Below the pieces are notes generated by a model, which searched no databases, was not told the DNA's origin, and saw nothing but the letters and a program-made list of their open reading frames with translations. From NCBI GenBank assembly GCA_028282485.1, contig JANQHU010000372.1, positions 1 through 7,177 of the forward strand: DNA of 7,177 nt. The letters run 5' to 3'. Origin of the DNA: Bacillota bacterium. Its GTDB lineage: Bacteria > Bacillota > UBA4882 > UBA8346. Of the stretch, positions 1 through 5,086 are shown piece by piece. Position 1 is the first letter of the stretch. Every line of letters starts with the position of its first letter. A program made the position numbers and the translations under genes.

Positions 1-930
1 CTACAGACTTCAGCGGAAAAATTATTAGCCTTGATCCTCATTTTCTCCCGCCTATGGCCGGAGTTTCAAAACCTCCAAACAAATTTGCAAACTATTGCCG
101 TTATCTGGCCTTCGGTACAAGCTTACGAATCCCTCAAAAATACTGCCCTCGCCAATCAGGAAACCGCTTTTGATCCAAAGAGCAGAGCCAATATCACCTT
201 TTCCAAGGCTATCCGCTGTCAAAATGTTTCTTTTCGGTATCACAACAATTCTCCTGACTTTGCCATTAAAGATCTGAACACTACCATTCCGGCTTTGCAA
301 ACCACGGCCATTATCGGTGCTTCGGGAGCCGGAAAGACGACCTTAGTTGATTTGTTACTAGGGCTACTTACTCCCGAAAAAGGCCATATCTACCTGGATG
401 AACGGCCTTTAACCCCCGCAACGCTAACTGATTGGCGCAAGTTTATTGGCTATGTTCCCCAGGATCCCTATCTTTTTCATAGTAGTATCCGCACCAATCT
501 TCTTTGGGCGGCTCCCGCTGCTTCGGAAAACGAAGTATGGGACGCCTTAGAAACGGCTGCGGCCGCTGATTTTGTTAAAAAACTAGCTAATGGGCTTGAT
601 ACTATGATTGGGGATCAGGGAGTGCGCCTTTCCGGTGGGGAGAGACAACGACTCGTTCTGGCTCGCGCTTTATTACGTCAGCCTTCTCTCCTAATCCTGG
701 ACGAGGCTACCAGCGCTCTAGATACGGAAAACGAACAAAAAATCCGGGCAGCCCTGGAAGCGTTACAAGGCAAGATAACTATCATCATCATCGCCCATCG
801 CCTCTCCAGCATCCGGCATGCGGACCAAATTTTAGTTTTAGATCGGGGCCGACTAGTAGCAAACGGTACTTTTACCCAACTAGTTCAAGCCGGAGGCCGA
901 CTTCAAGATTTCCTCTCCCCTTCTCCCTGA
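1..930 (+). CDS. ABC exporter subunit, C-terminal part (end of transmembrane domain plus ATPase domain), 5'-truncated
   Basis: The reading frame is open from base 1, so the gene enters from outside the window and a start near base 31 would be artificial. The visible 309 residues contain a short hydrophobic piece that is the end of a transmembrane domain, then a complete nucleotide-binding domain. Walker A is GASGAGKTT at about residues 106-114, the Q-loop Gln (in VPQDPYLF) near 154, the signature LSGGERQ at 210-216, Walker B LLILDE at 230-235 followed by ATSALD, and the H-loop His in IIAHRLSS near 266. All catalytic residues are present, so the ATPase should be active. The fused membrane-plus-ATPase architecture is that of type IV (MsbA/CydC/peptide-exporter-like) ABC transporters, which usually work as homo- or heterodimers in the cytoplasmic membrane. 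Substrate cannot be read from this part; lipid, peptide or thiol export are all possible. No clear terminator follows the TGA stop. Confidence 0.9.
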   Translation, partial: LQTSAEKLLALILIFSRLWPEFQNLQTNLQTIAVIWPSVQAYESLKNTALANQETAFDPKSRANITFSKAIRCQNVSFRYHNNSPDFAIKDLNTTIPALQTTAIIGASGAGKTTLVDLLLGLLTPEKGHIYLDERPLTPATLTDWRKFIGYVPQDPYLFHSSIRTNLLWAAPAASENEVWDALETAAAADFVKKLANGLDTMIGDQGVRLSGGERQRLVLARALLRQPSLLILDEATSALDTENEQKIRAALEALQGKITIIIIAHRLSSIRHADQILVLDRGRLVANGTFTQLVQAGGRLQDFLSPSP

Positions 931-1035
931 GCCCATTATCCCTTTTTCCCGGAAGTCCAAATTAATTTTATAAGTATACCAAACTATCCAAAAAGGAAAT
1001 AATAATCGAAATGAATCTTTCAAGGGAGGAGAAGT

Positions 1036-1479
1036 ATGTCACTAGACAGATTAGTAGCCGTCCTCATTACCATTACCGCCGGAATGTTTATGGCTATCCA
1101 GGGGAGCCTTAATAGTTTAACCAGCCGCTTTATCGGTTATTTAAATGCCACCTTCTTAATTCATGTGGTAGGAACCTTAGCAGCCGGTTCTTTGGTTCTA
1201 TTTTATAAAGAACAGAATTGGGAAAAACTCCACCTGATTCCTTGGTACGGTTGGCTGGGTGGGCTTTTAGGGGTATGCATTGTTTTTGGCGTAATTCGAG
1301 GCATCAATAGTCTCGGCGTCGGCACGGCCACCACCATTATTGTGGCGGCCCAACTGTTAACTGCTTATATCATTAATCACTTTGGGCTTTTCGGTATGGA
1401 AAAATGCCCATTCTCCTATCTAAAAGCTTTGGGAATTCTGCTCGTATCCATAGGAATTAAACTGCTTTTGAATAAGTAA
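1036..1479 (+). CDS. DMT-superfamily small membrane protein, YdcZ (DUF606) family
   Basis: A 147-residue, strongly hydrophobic protein with about five predicted membrane helices (roughly residues 6-27, 35-56, 69-90, 93-116 and 128-146). The N-terminal pattern ITAGMFMAIQGSLNS and the later GTATTIIVAAQLLTA block are typical of the YdcZ/DUF606 branch of the drug/metabolite transporter superfamily. These half-size proteins (about 140-150 residues, the same length as here) probably act as dimers in the cytoplasmic membrane; their substrates are mostly unknown. The ATG start is well supported: an AAGGGAGGA ribosome binding site lies at 1022-1030, five bases upstream. It sits 105 bases after the ABC gene in the same orientation, so co-transcription is possible but not shown; I could not place a convincing promoter in the gap. 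Family assignment is from remembered sequence features, not a search. Confidence 0.82.
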   Translation: MSLDRLVAVLITITAGMFMAIQGSLNSLTSRFIGYLNATFLIHVVGTLAAGSLVLFYKEQNWEKLHLIPWYGWLGGLLGVCIVFGVIRGINSLGVGTATTIIVAAQLLTAYIINHFGLFGMEKCPFSYLKALGILLVSIGIKLLLNK

Positions 1480-1576
1480 TTAACTTTAAAAACAAATAGA
1501 ATCTATGTTTTCTTCCTAAAAACATAGATTCAAACTGTTAACTATTCGTTTTTGAAAAATGCTATTTTAAAGTTAA
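1480..1576. repeat. Nested inverted repeat in the convergent YdcZ/cheY gap
   Basis: A perfect 12-bp inverted repeat (TTAACTTTAAAA at 1480-1491, TTTTAAAGTTAA at 1565-1576) encloses an unrelated perfect 13-bp hairpin (1499-1511 with 1519-1531). The outer arms begin one base after the YdcZ stop codon and end 12 bases before the cheY stop codon, so the palindrome fills the space between two converging genes. It could fold as a cruciform or as a long stem in read-through RNA from either strand. No coding capacity was seen inside. Confidence 0.7.
1488..1531 (-). terminator. Probable intrinsic terminator of cheY
   Basis: A perfect 13-bp stem, GAATCTATGTTTT pairing across a 7-base loop, lies downstream of cheY. 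Read on the minus strand it is followed by TATTTGTTTTT. The stem is AT-rich and the U-tract is interrupted, so efficiency is uncertain. On the plus strand no U-run follows immediately, so it is a weaker candidate terminator for the YdcZ gene. Confidence 0.55.
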
Positions 1577-1588
1577 ACCTACCACAAA

Positions 1589-1948
1589 TCACCCTAATAC
1601 TTTATTAATCACTTCCATGACCTTGGCATGGTCAAAGGGTTTAATAATGAAATTCAAGGCTCCGGCCTCAATCGCTTCTAAAACCAGGGTTTTTTGTCCC
1701 ATCGCCGAACACATAACTATTTTGGCAGCTGGATCAATCGCTTTAATTTCTTTTACCGTGGCAATTCCATCCATTTCCGGCATTGTAATATCCATCGTAA
1801 CTAAATCGGGACGAAGTTCCGTATACTTCTGAAGCGCTTCGACCCCGTTAACTGCTTCAGTTACCTCAAAACCAGCGGAAGATAAAATCCCCTTTAAAAC
1901 AATCCGAATCACTGAAGCATCGTCTACAATCAAAACTTTTTTAGCCAT
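1589..1948 (-). CDS. cheY: Chemotaxis response regulator CheY (stand-alone receiver domain)
   Basis: A 119-residue protein consisting only of a receiver domain. The acidic pocket is D9 and D10, the phospho-acceptor is D53 (in TMDITMPEMDG), the switch Ser is S81 (in MCSAMGQ), and the conserved Lys is K103 (in IIKPFD), so all phosphorylation and switching residues are intact. The TMDITMPEMDG and CSAMGQ blocks are those of Thermotoga/Firmicutes CheY, which carries the phosphoryl signal from CheA to the flagellar motor switch (FliM/FliN) in the cytoplasm. No DNA-binding domain follows. The ATG start has an AAAGGAG ribosome binding site at 1962-1968, about 13 bases upstream, slightly long. It is not in a che operon here: neighbours are a tRNA methyltransferase and a transporter. 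A near-consensus sigma-D promoter lies about 60-80 bases upstream. A chemotaxis-like receiver for another flagellar or adaptation output remains possible. Confidence 0.92.
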   Translation of the reverse strand: MAKKVLIVDDASVIRIVLKGILSSAGFEVTEAVNGVEALQKYTELRPDLVTMDITMPEMDGIATVKEIKAIDPAAKIVMCSAMGQKTLVLEAIEAGALNFIIKPFDHAKVMEVINKVLG

Positions 1949-2004
1949 GAGATTTTTGATACTCCTTTATCATAAATTCTTTAGCAAATCTCCTATTGTT
2001 TAAA

Positions 2005-2031
2005 ATATCGGCATATTTAAAACAAACTTTA
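2005..2031 (-). promoter_or_regulatory. Sigma-D (sigma-28) promoter of cheY
   Basis: On the minus strand: -35 TAAA (2028-2031), a 15-base spacer, and -10 GCCGATAT (2005-2012). This equals the Bacillus subtilis sigma-D consensus (TAAA, N14-16, GCCGATAT) at every position. The expected transcript start is near 1997-1999, giving a leader of about 50 bases before the cheY ATG. It ties this isolated cheY to the flagellar/chemotaxis regulon. Confidence 0.85.
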
Positions 2032-2081
2032 TATAACTTTCCGGCAAATTTTTTAGACATGCTAATTAAATCACCACTTAA

Positions 2082-2110
2082 AATAACAAAAACGGCCTTT
2101 TGGAAGCCGC
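2082..2110 (-). terminator. Intrinsic terminator between trmN6/sRNA candidate and cheY
   Basis: On the minus strand a stem CGGC-UU pairs with AA-G-GCCG (one bulged G, loop CCAA; 2093-2109) and is followed directly by TTTTTGTTATTT (2092-2081). It lies between the trmN6 stop and the cheY promoter, so it would end transcripts from trmN6 or from the sigma-D-like promoter at 2192-2218 and insulate cheY. Confidence 0.72.
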
Positions 2111-2185
2111 TTACTAATTTTAGTTAATTTATTTTTTTATATTAAACCGCCCTCCGTGGCGGAAATAAGCCTCCCTGCTTGATTA
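2084..2185 (-). ncRNA. Candidate sigma-D-driven small RNA with two CsrA-type (ANGGAN hexaloop) hairpins
   Basis: Seen: a sigma-D-like promoter at 2192-2218 predicts a start near 2185, and a terminator at 2082-2110 predicts an end near 2084, giving about 100 nt without an ORF. At the very 5' end is hairpin 1 (2164-2184): AAU-C-AAGC, loop AGGGAG, GCUUAUU (7 bp with one bulged C). Next is hairpin 2 (2147-2162): CCGCC, loop ACGGAG, GGCGG. Then come an AU-rich linker and the terminator hairpin. Known: CsrA/RsmA/RsmE binds GGA presented in hairpin loops, ideally an A-N-GGA-N hexaloop; both loops fit exactly. Inferred: the RNA could titrate a CsrA dimer, or present anti-SD-like GGAG loops. Alternatives are an untranslated leader of cheY with an attenuator, or two weak terminators of trmN6. 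Expression is unproven. Confidence 0.45.
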
Positions 2186-2191
2186 TTAATA

Positions 2192-2218
2192 GTATCGACT
2201 TTTCATCAAAAAACTTTA
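2192..2218 (-). promoter_or_regulatory. Second sigma-D-like promoter, upstream of the sRNA candidate
   Basis: On the minus strand: TAAA (2215-2218), a 15-base spacer, and GTCGATAC (2192-2199). The -35 and spacing are consensus, and the -10 matches GCCGATAT at six of eight positions including the CGATA core. It lies 74 bases after the trmN6 stop and 19 bp or less before the first of two hairpins, so it does not obviously serve a protein-coding gene unless it reads through the terminator into cheY. Confidence 0.6.
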
Positions 2219-2289
2219 TAGTTTTTAAGAAAATTTGCAGACTTTTTTACACAAATTACCACAACGACTTATTTATCACAAAACTTCAT

Positions 2290-3021
2290 TTAAAAACTGG
2301 CAAATATTTTTTGCATTTCGGTAGTATATTCTCCGGAAGGTTCATGGACGATTAAAGGCGGTAAGACTTCCGGCTCTTTTTTACTATTAATAGCCGCTTC
2401 TACTAAAAATAAATTTGATAAACTCCCTTGGTAAGGATAGATAAACCGGAGGCGTTGCACTTGCAAATGATGCTTGGCTAAAGTAAGTAACATTTCCGGG
2501 AAACGCTTAGTCGGAAAGATATAGGCTACTTTGCCATTACCTTTAACTAAACGCTGGGAAGCTAAAATAACATCTTTTAAGGTAGCTTTCACCTCAAACC
2601 GCGCCGTAGCTAAAGCTGCATTCCCCGAAGCTGGTCCCCTGGTTAAGGGAAAAAAGGGAGGATTGCTAATCACATAGTCAAAGGAATTTCTTTTTAACTC
2701 CTCGGGTAAACAACATAAATCACCCTCCCAAAAAGTGATTACCTCCGTTAAAGCGTTTAAGGCCACACTGCGTCGCGCCATAGCTACTAATTCCGGTTGA
2801 ATCTCCAGGCCCATGATTCGGGCTGCTTTCTGAGCCAACAACAACGAAAGCACTCCACCCCCAGAACCTAAATCCATCACCAGCTGTGACGATTTCACTT
2901 GCACAAAATTAGCTAGTAAAAAAGCATCCATGGTAAATTTAAACTTCGTCGGATTTTGAATGATCTTTAACCCCTGAGAACCTAATTGATCAATTTTTTC
3001 TCCCATTAATAATGATTCCAC
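2290..3021 (-). CDS. trmN6: tRNA1(Val) (adenine37-N6)-methyltransferase, TrmN6/YabB type
   Basis: A class I, SAM-dependent methyltransferase. The glycine-rich SAM motif VMDLGSGGGVLSLLLAQ lies at about residues 48-64, the acidic end of strand 2 in MGLEIQP follows, and the catalytic NPPF motif (in DYVISNPPFFP) is near 120-123. NPPY/NPPF marks N6-adenine methyltransferases. The N-terminal pattern EKIDQL...GLKIIQNPTKFKFTMDAFLLANF is that of YfiC/YabB (TrmN6), which methylates A37 of tRNA1(Val). Start choice: a TTG at 3033 directly abuts the only GGAGG ribosome binding site (3034-3038), so it is too close. The GTG at 3021, 12 bases from that site, fits better and gives the usual 7-8 residues before the EKID motif. 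The longer TTG form would begin at 3033. It stands alone, with a terminator upstream (3141-3171) and no identified terminator immediately behind it. Confidence 0.87.
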   Translation of the reverse strand: MESLLMGEKIDQLGSQGLKIIQNPTKFKFTMDAFLLANFVQVKSSQLVMDLGSGGGVLSLLLAQKAARIMGLEIQPELVAMARRSVALNALTEVITFWEGDLCCLPEELKRNSFDYVISNPPFFPLTRGPASGNAALATARFEVKATLKDVILASQRLVKGNGKVAYIFPTKRFPEMLLTLAKHHLQVQRLRFIYPYQGSLSNLFLVEAAINSKKEPEVLPPLIVHEPSGEYTTEMQKIFASF

Positions 3022-3140
3022 TAAGATTGCCAACCTCCGCTAATTTATTTAAAATTAATCGATCATGATACAAATATCCTTGCTATTATTTTTCGCTTTT
3101 AGTTAAACTTTTCCCCCTCGAACTGCCACATAATTTCTTT

Positions 3141-3171
3141 AAAATAAAAACTCCCGGTAGTTTGGGAGTTT
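3141..3171 (-). terminator. Intrinsic terminator of the STAS gene
   Basis: On the minus strand, AAACTCCC (3164-3171) pairs perfectly with GGGAGTTT (3148-3155) across an 8-base loop and runs into TTTTTATTTT (3150-3141). It begins one base after the STAS stop codon and separates that gene from trmN6. Confidence 0.9.
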
Positions 3172-3172
3172 C

Positions 3173-3487
3173 TTAGGCATTGCTACGATCAATATAAAAT
3201 TTACTATGCAACCCGTTTTCCTTAAAGATCTGGTATACAAAGGGATCCATCTTAATTATTTTAAAATTCCGATTGTACTTTACGGCCAAACGGTATAACC
3301 CCAAGACAAAGGTGATACCAATCATATCAATATCTTTAATTCTGGAAAAATCGAGAATTATCCCGCCACTCTCTTCGCTTTTTTCTAAAAATCTTTTAGT
3401 TCTCCCCACGATATCCTGAATCTTATTGGGACCAAGATCAATTACAGTTAATTGCAAATTTTTATTACTAGTTGTTCCGTTGGCCAA
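3173..3487 (-). CDS. STAS-domain protein (anti-sigma-antagonist-like) lacking the phospho-serine
   Basis: A 104-residue single-domain protein. The order LTVIDLG..., GGIILDFSRIKDIDMIGITFVLGLYRLA..., FKIIKMDPFVYQIFKENGL is the beta-alpha pattern of STAS domains such as SpoIIAA/RsbV. In that family the segment equivalent to DIDMIGITFVLGLYR normally reads D-S-S-G-L and its serine is phosphorylated by an anti-sigma kinase. Here it reads D54-M55-I56-G57, so neither serine is present and the usual kinase switch cannot work. The start is TTG: no ATG or GTG occurs before it in frame, an in-frame stop lies 21 bases upstream, and a GGGAGAGGG ribosome binding site sits five bases upstream. A sigma-D-like promoter is found at 3535-3562 and a terminator follows the stop, so it is monocistronic and probably in the motility regulon. 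Partner unknown; a signalling scaffold or partner-switch role in motility is inference. Confidence 0.8.
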   Translation of the reverse strand: MANGTTSNKNLQLTVIDLGPNKIQDIVGRTKRFLEKSEESGGIILDFSRIKDIDMIGITFVLGLYRLAVKYNRNFKIIKMDPFVYQIFKENGLHSKFYIDRSNA

Positions 3488-3534
3488 CTTAACCCTCTCC
3501 CGCCTTTAATATCCCCAAACCCATCTATTATAAA

Positions 3535-3562
3535 TTATCGGCAAGGTAGTAACTTTTTTTTA
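3535..3562 (-). promoter_or_regulatory. Sigma-D promoter of the STAS gene
   Basis: On the minus strand: TAAA (3559-3562), a 16-base spacer, and GCCGATAA (3535-3542), seven of eight positions of the sigma-D -10. The -35 lies within a run of eight A residues, so a 15-base spacing with AAAA is equally possible. The start would be about 40 bases upstream of the TTG start codon. Confidence 0.7.
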
Positions 3563-3587
3563 GAAATAATTATTTATTATTACATTT

Positions 3588-3708
3588 TTATCCATTCAAC
3601 TTACCCTTTTATATTATTTCACTAAAAATTTTAACAAGAAGATACTTATCAACATTTTCTTCAGATATTCACAACACTTATCAACAAATGTTAATAACTT
3701 GTTGATAA
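3588..3708. repeat. Cluster of DnaA-box-like 9-mers
   Basis: Five 9-mers resemble the DnaA box TTATNCACA: TTATCCATT (3588-3596), TTATCAACA (3646-3654), ATATTCACA (3665-3673), TTATCAACA (3678-3686) and, on the opposite strand, TGTTGATAA (3700-3708). The two direct TTATCAACA copies are part of an 11-mer ACTTATCAACA repeated exactly 32 bp apart. The flanks are very AT-rich. None equals the strict consensus, so this may be a DnaA-titrating or regulated site, an unrelated operator repeat, or chance. Confidence 0.35.
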
Positions 3709-3710
3709 GT
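3676..3710. repeat. 12-bp inverted repeat downstream of the porin gene
   Basis: ACTTATCAACAA (3676-3687) and TTGTTGATAAGT (3699-3710) are perfect inverted copies separated by 11 bases. The right arm overlaps the outer edge of the porin terminator by three bases, so the two structures compete. A third ACTTATCAACA half-site lies at 3644-3654. Confidence 0.75.
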
Positions 3711-3751
3711 AAAACAAAAACACTTCTCGAAAGAAGTGTTTTTGTTTTACT
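3708..3751 (-). terminator. Strong (bidirectional-capable) terminator of the porin-like gene
   Basis: A perfect 20-bp stem (3708-3727 with 3732-3751) around a four-base CGAA/TTCG loop. The core CACTTCT/AGAAGTG is flanked by A- and T-runs, so a U-run follows the hairpin in either direction. It begins 24 bases after the porin stop codon. The long stem agrees with a need to end a highly expressed transcript. Confidence 0.92.
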
Positions 3752-3775
3752 ATTAAACTATTAAATTACTTTTAA

Positions 3776-4816
3776 TTAAAACTCAGCGCTGATAGTAGCG
3801 TATACTTTATCTTTCATAAAGCTCTTGTATCCTAATTCAAAATCAACGTTAGGAACAATAGTTTTTACTACAGCAGCTTTGTAACCAATGTTTACGGTAT
3901 CGCCATTATCAACTTTATTAAAATCCATATCGGTGTAATCAACAGCAGCAACTAATTTTAAGTTTTCATCAATGCTGTAAGACATATCGAAGCAGACCAA
4001 GTAACCATCTGCAGCAATGTTGTCATCCCAGAAACGGTCAGCTAAAACGTACACTTCACCTTCGGTATCATCTTTAATAGCATAACCACCGTTACGTTGA
4101 GTATAGCTGAGGTTAGCAGTTAAAGGATCAGCAGTATAGCTTACTTTACCCATAATTGCAGTGTCATGGTCATTACCGTTAACAGTACGGTCACCGTACT
4201 CAGCACCAACAGTAATCATGTCGTTTACTGCGTAAGAACCGTAGATACCAAAAGCAGCTCTGTCAGCATTGTTTTCGCCAAGATAACCTGCACCGAAAAC
4301 TACGCCATCTAGATTATACTCGCCTTTTACAGCATAACCAAAGTCAGCATCGCTATTTTTTAAAGCATCATCCTTCTCGATTTGAGCAAGGTCTCCAGTT
4401 AAAGTAAATCCTTCCATTGGCTTAACATTAACTTCTAACCCCGGCCCTGTTCCATCAAGGGTAGTGAACTGATCACTTAAATCATTACCCACACTGTAGT
4501 CGGCATCAGTATTGAAGCTAACATCCCACATATCTTCGGTGTATTTGATATAACCAGTACCATCAATATAAATAGAATCACCCAAAGTGCCTTCATTTGG
4601 TTTCACGTCGAATTTAACACCAGCACTCCAACCTTCGCCAAAATCTTTAGCATAATCAACGGTCATATAAACATCGTCTTCTGCACCTACAAAACCATCA
4701 CGACTATTTAATTCAACAGAAACTTTTCCGGAATAAGAAAGAGTAGCTGCTAATGACATGGTAGCCATTGATAAAACCATTGCAGCGGTAACTGCACCTG
4801 TAATAAACTTTTTCAC
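3776..4816 (-). CDS. Secreted porin-like outer-membrane beta-barrel protein
   Basis: A 346-residue protein with a clear Sec signal peptide: MKK, a hydrophobic core, and an A-type site after SLA near residues 23-24. The mature part is acidic, Cys-poor, rich in Asp, Gly, Tyr and Val, and made of repeated short alternating polar/hydrophobic stretches (for example KVSVELNSR, YAVKGEYNL, GKVSYTAD, TANLSYTQR), typical of antiparallel beta-barrels. It ends in YATISAEF; a terminal Phe is the hallmark of outer-membrane barrels recognised by BamA. No SLH domain or other anchor was seen, unlike the OmpM porins of Negativicutes. The start is GTG with a GAGGAGGT ribosome binding site about six bases upstream. 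A long structured leader and a strong terminator surround it, so it is probably abundant and regulated on its own. A surface or S-layer-like protein is the alternative. The exact family is not recognised. Confidence 0.72.
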   Translation of the reverse strand: MKKFITGAVTAAMVLSMATMSLAATLSYSGKVSVELNSRDGFVGAEDDVYMTVDYAKDFGEGWSAGVKFDVKPNEGTLGDSIYIDGTGYIKYTEDMWDVSFNTDADYSVGNDLSDQFTTLDGTGPGLEVNVKPMEGFTLTGDLAQIEKDDALKNSDADFGYAVKGEYNLDGVVFGAGYLGENNADRAAFGIYGSYAVNDMITVGAEYGDRTVNGNDHDTAIMGKVSYTADPLTANLSYTQRNGGYAIKDDTEGEVYVLADRFWDDNIAADGYLVCFDMSYSIDENLKLVAAVDYTDMDFNKVDNGDTVNIGYKAAVVKTIVPNVDFELGYKSFMKDKVYATISAEF

Positions 4817-4895
4817 GAAATTACCTCCTCAAAATTGAAAAAATGTGTTTTACAATCTTACTTCAAACATTAAAACCTCGATACTGCTTATAAAC

Positions 4896-4972
4896 GCCGG
4901 GGGCAACACCTCCTTCAAGTTCCCCGACAAAGCTTAGCTGTCCATGTTTCGCTAATCATTTTAGGGAAGCTT
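4896..4972 (-). promoter_or_regulatory. Structured 5' leader of the porin-like gene with mutually exclusive stems
   Basis: In the minus-strand RNA, GUCGGGG-AAC (4919-4928) pairs with GUU-G-CCCC-CGGC (4896-4907), presenting AAGGAGG (4909-4915) in the loop. An upstream segment, AAGCUUCCC (4964-4972), can instead pair with GGGGAACUU (4917-4925) with one bulged C, which would break the first stem. Two competing helices about 80-150 bases before the start codon are the layout of a switch-like leader. The exposed AAGGAGG could also be an ANGGAN-type CsrA site or an SD mimic. I do not recognise it as a named riboswitch class. Confidence 0.45.
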
Positions 4973-5016
4973 ACCGAATATTAAATGATAACTGATTTCG
5001 CTTAAAATTATTCGCT

Positions 5017-5044
5017 AAAATATTTTCAATTCCTTCTTAATCAA
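5017..5044 (-). promoter_or_regulatory. Possible sigma-A promoter of the porin-like gene with A/T-tract upstream element
   Basis: On the minus strand: TTGATT (5039-5044), a 16-base spacer, and TATTTT (5017-5022). The -35 is preceded directly by long A and T runs (about 5045-5066) resembling an UP element. The -10 is weak. A second option is TTTAAG (5001-5006), 17 bases, TAATAT (4978-4983), which would start the RNA just before the competing stems. Only one may be real. Confidence 0.35.
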
Positions 5045-5086
5045 AAAAAATTTTTTAAAAATTTAAATCCAATTTATAACAACTAA

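Noticed and set aside
994..1016. SigH-like promoter (AGGAAAT ... GAAT) upstream of the YdcZ gene
   Set aside because: The distance between the two blocks is about two bases too short for the sigma-H consensus, and the predicted start would fall inside the ribosome binding site.
3067..3102. Sigma-D-like promoter upstream of trmN6 (TAAA, 16 bases, AAGGATAT)
   Set aside because: The -10 lacks the CC of GCCGATAT and matches only five of eight positions; trmN6 has no known link to motility.
3541..3720. Chromosomal origin (oriC)
   Set aside because: No dnaA, dnaN, rpmH or gidA gene is nearby and no box equals the strict consensus; nearby trmN6/yabB alone is not enough.
4860..4990. Known riboswitch (cyclic-di-GMP-I, cyclic-di-AMP ydaO, cobalamin) in the porin leader
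   Set aside because: Short similarities such as GGACAGCTAAGC or GGGGAAC were seen, but the conserved core elements are not present in the right order.
5041..5086. Terminator after the phosphorylase gene
   Set aside because: Only A- and T-runs that could pair weakly are present, with no GC stem; they fit better as a curved upstream element of the porin promoter.
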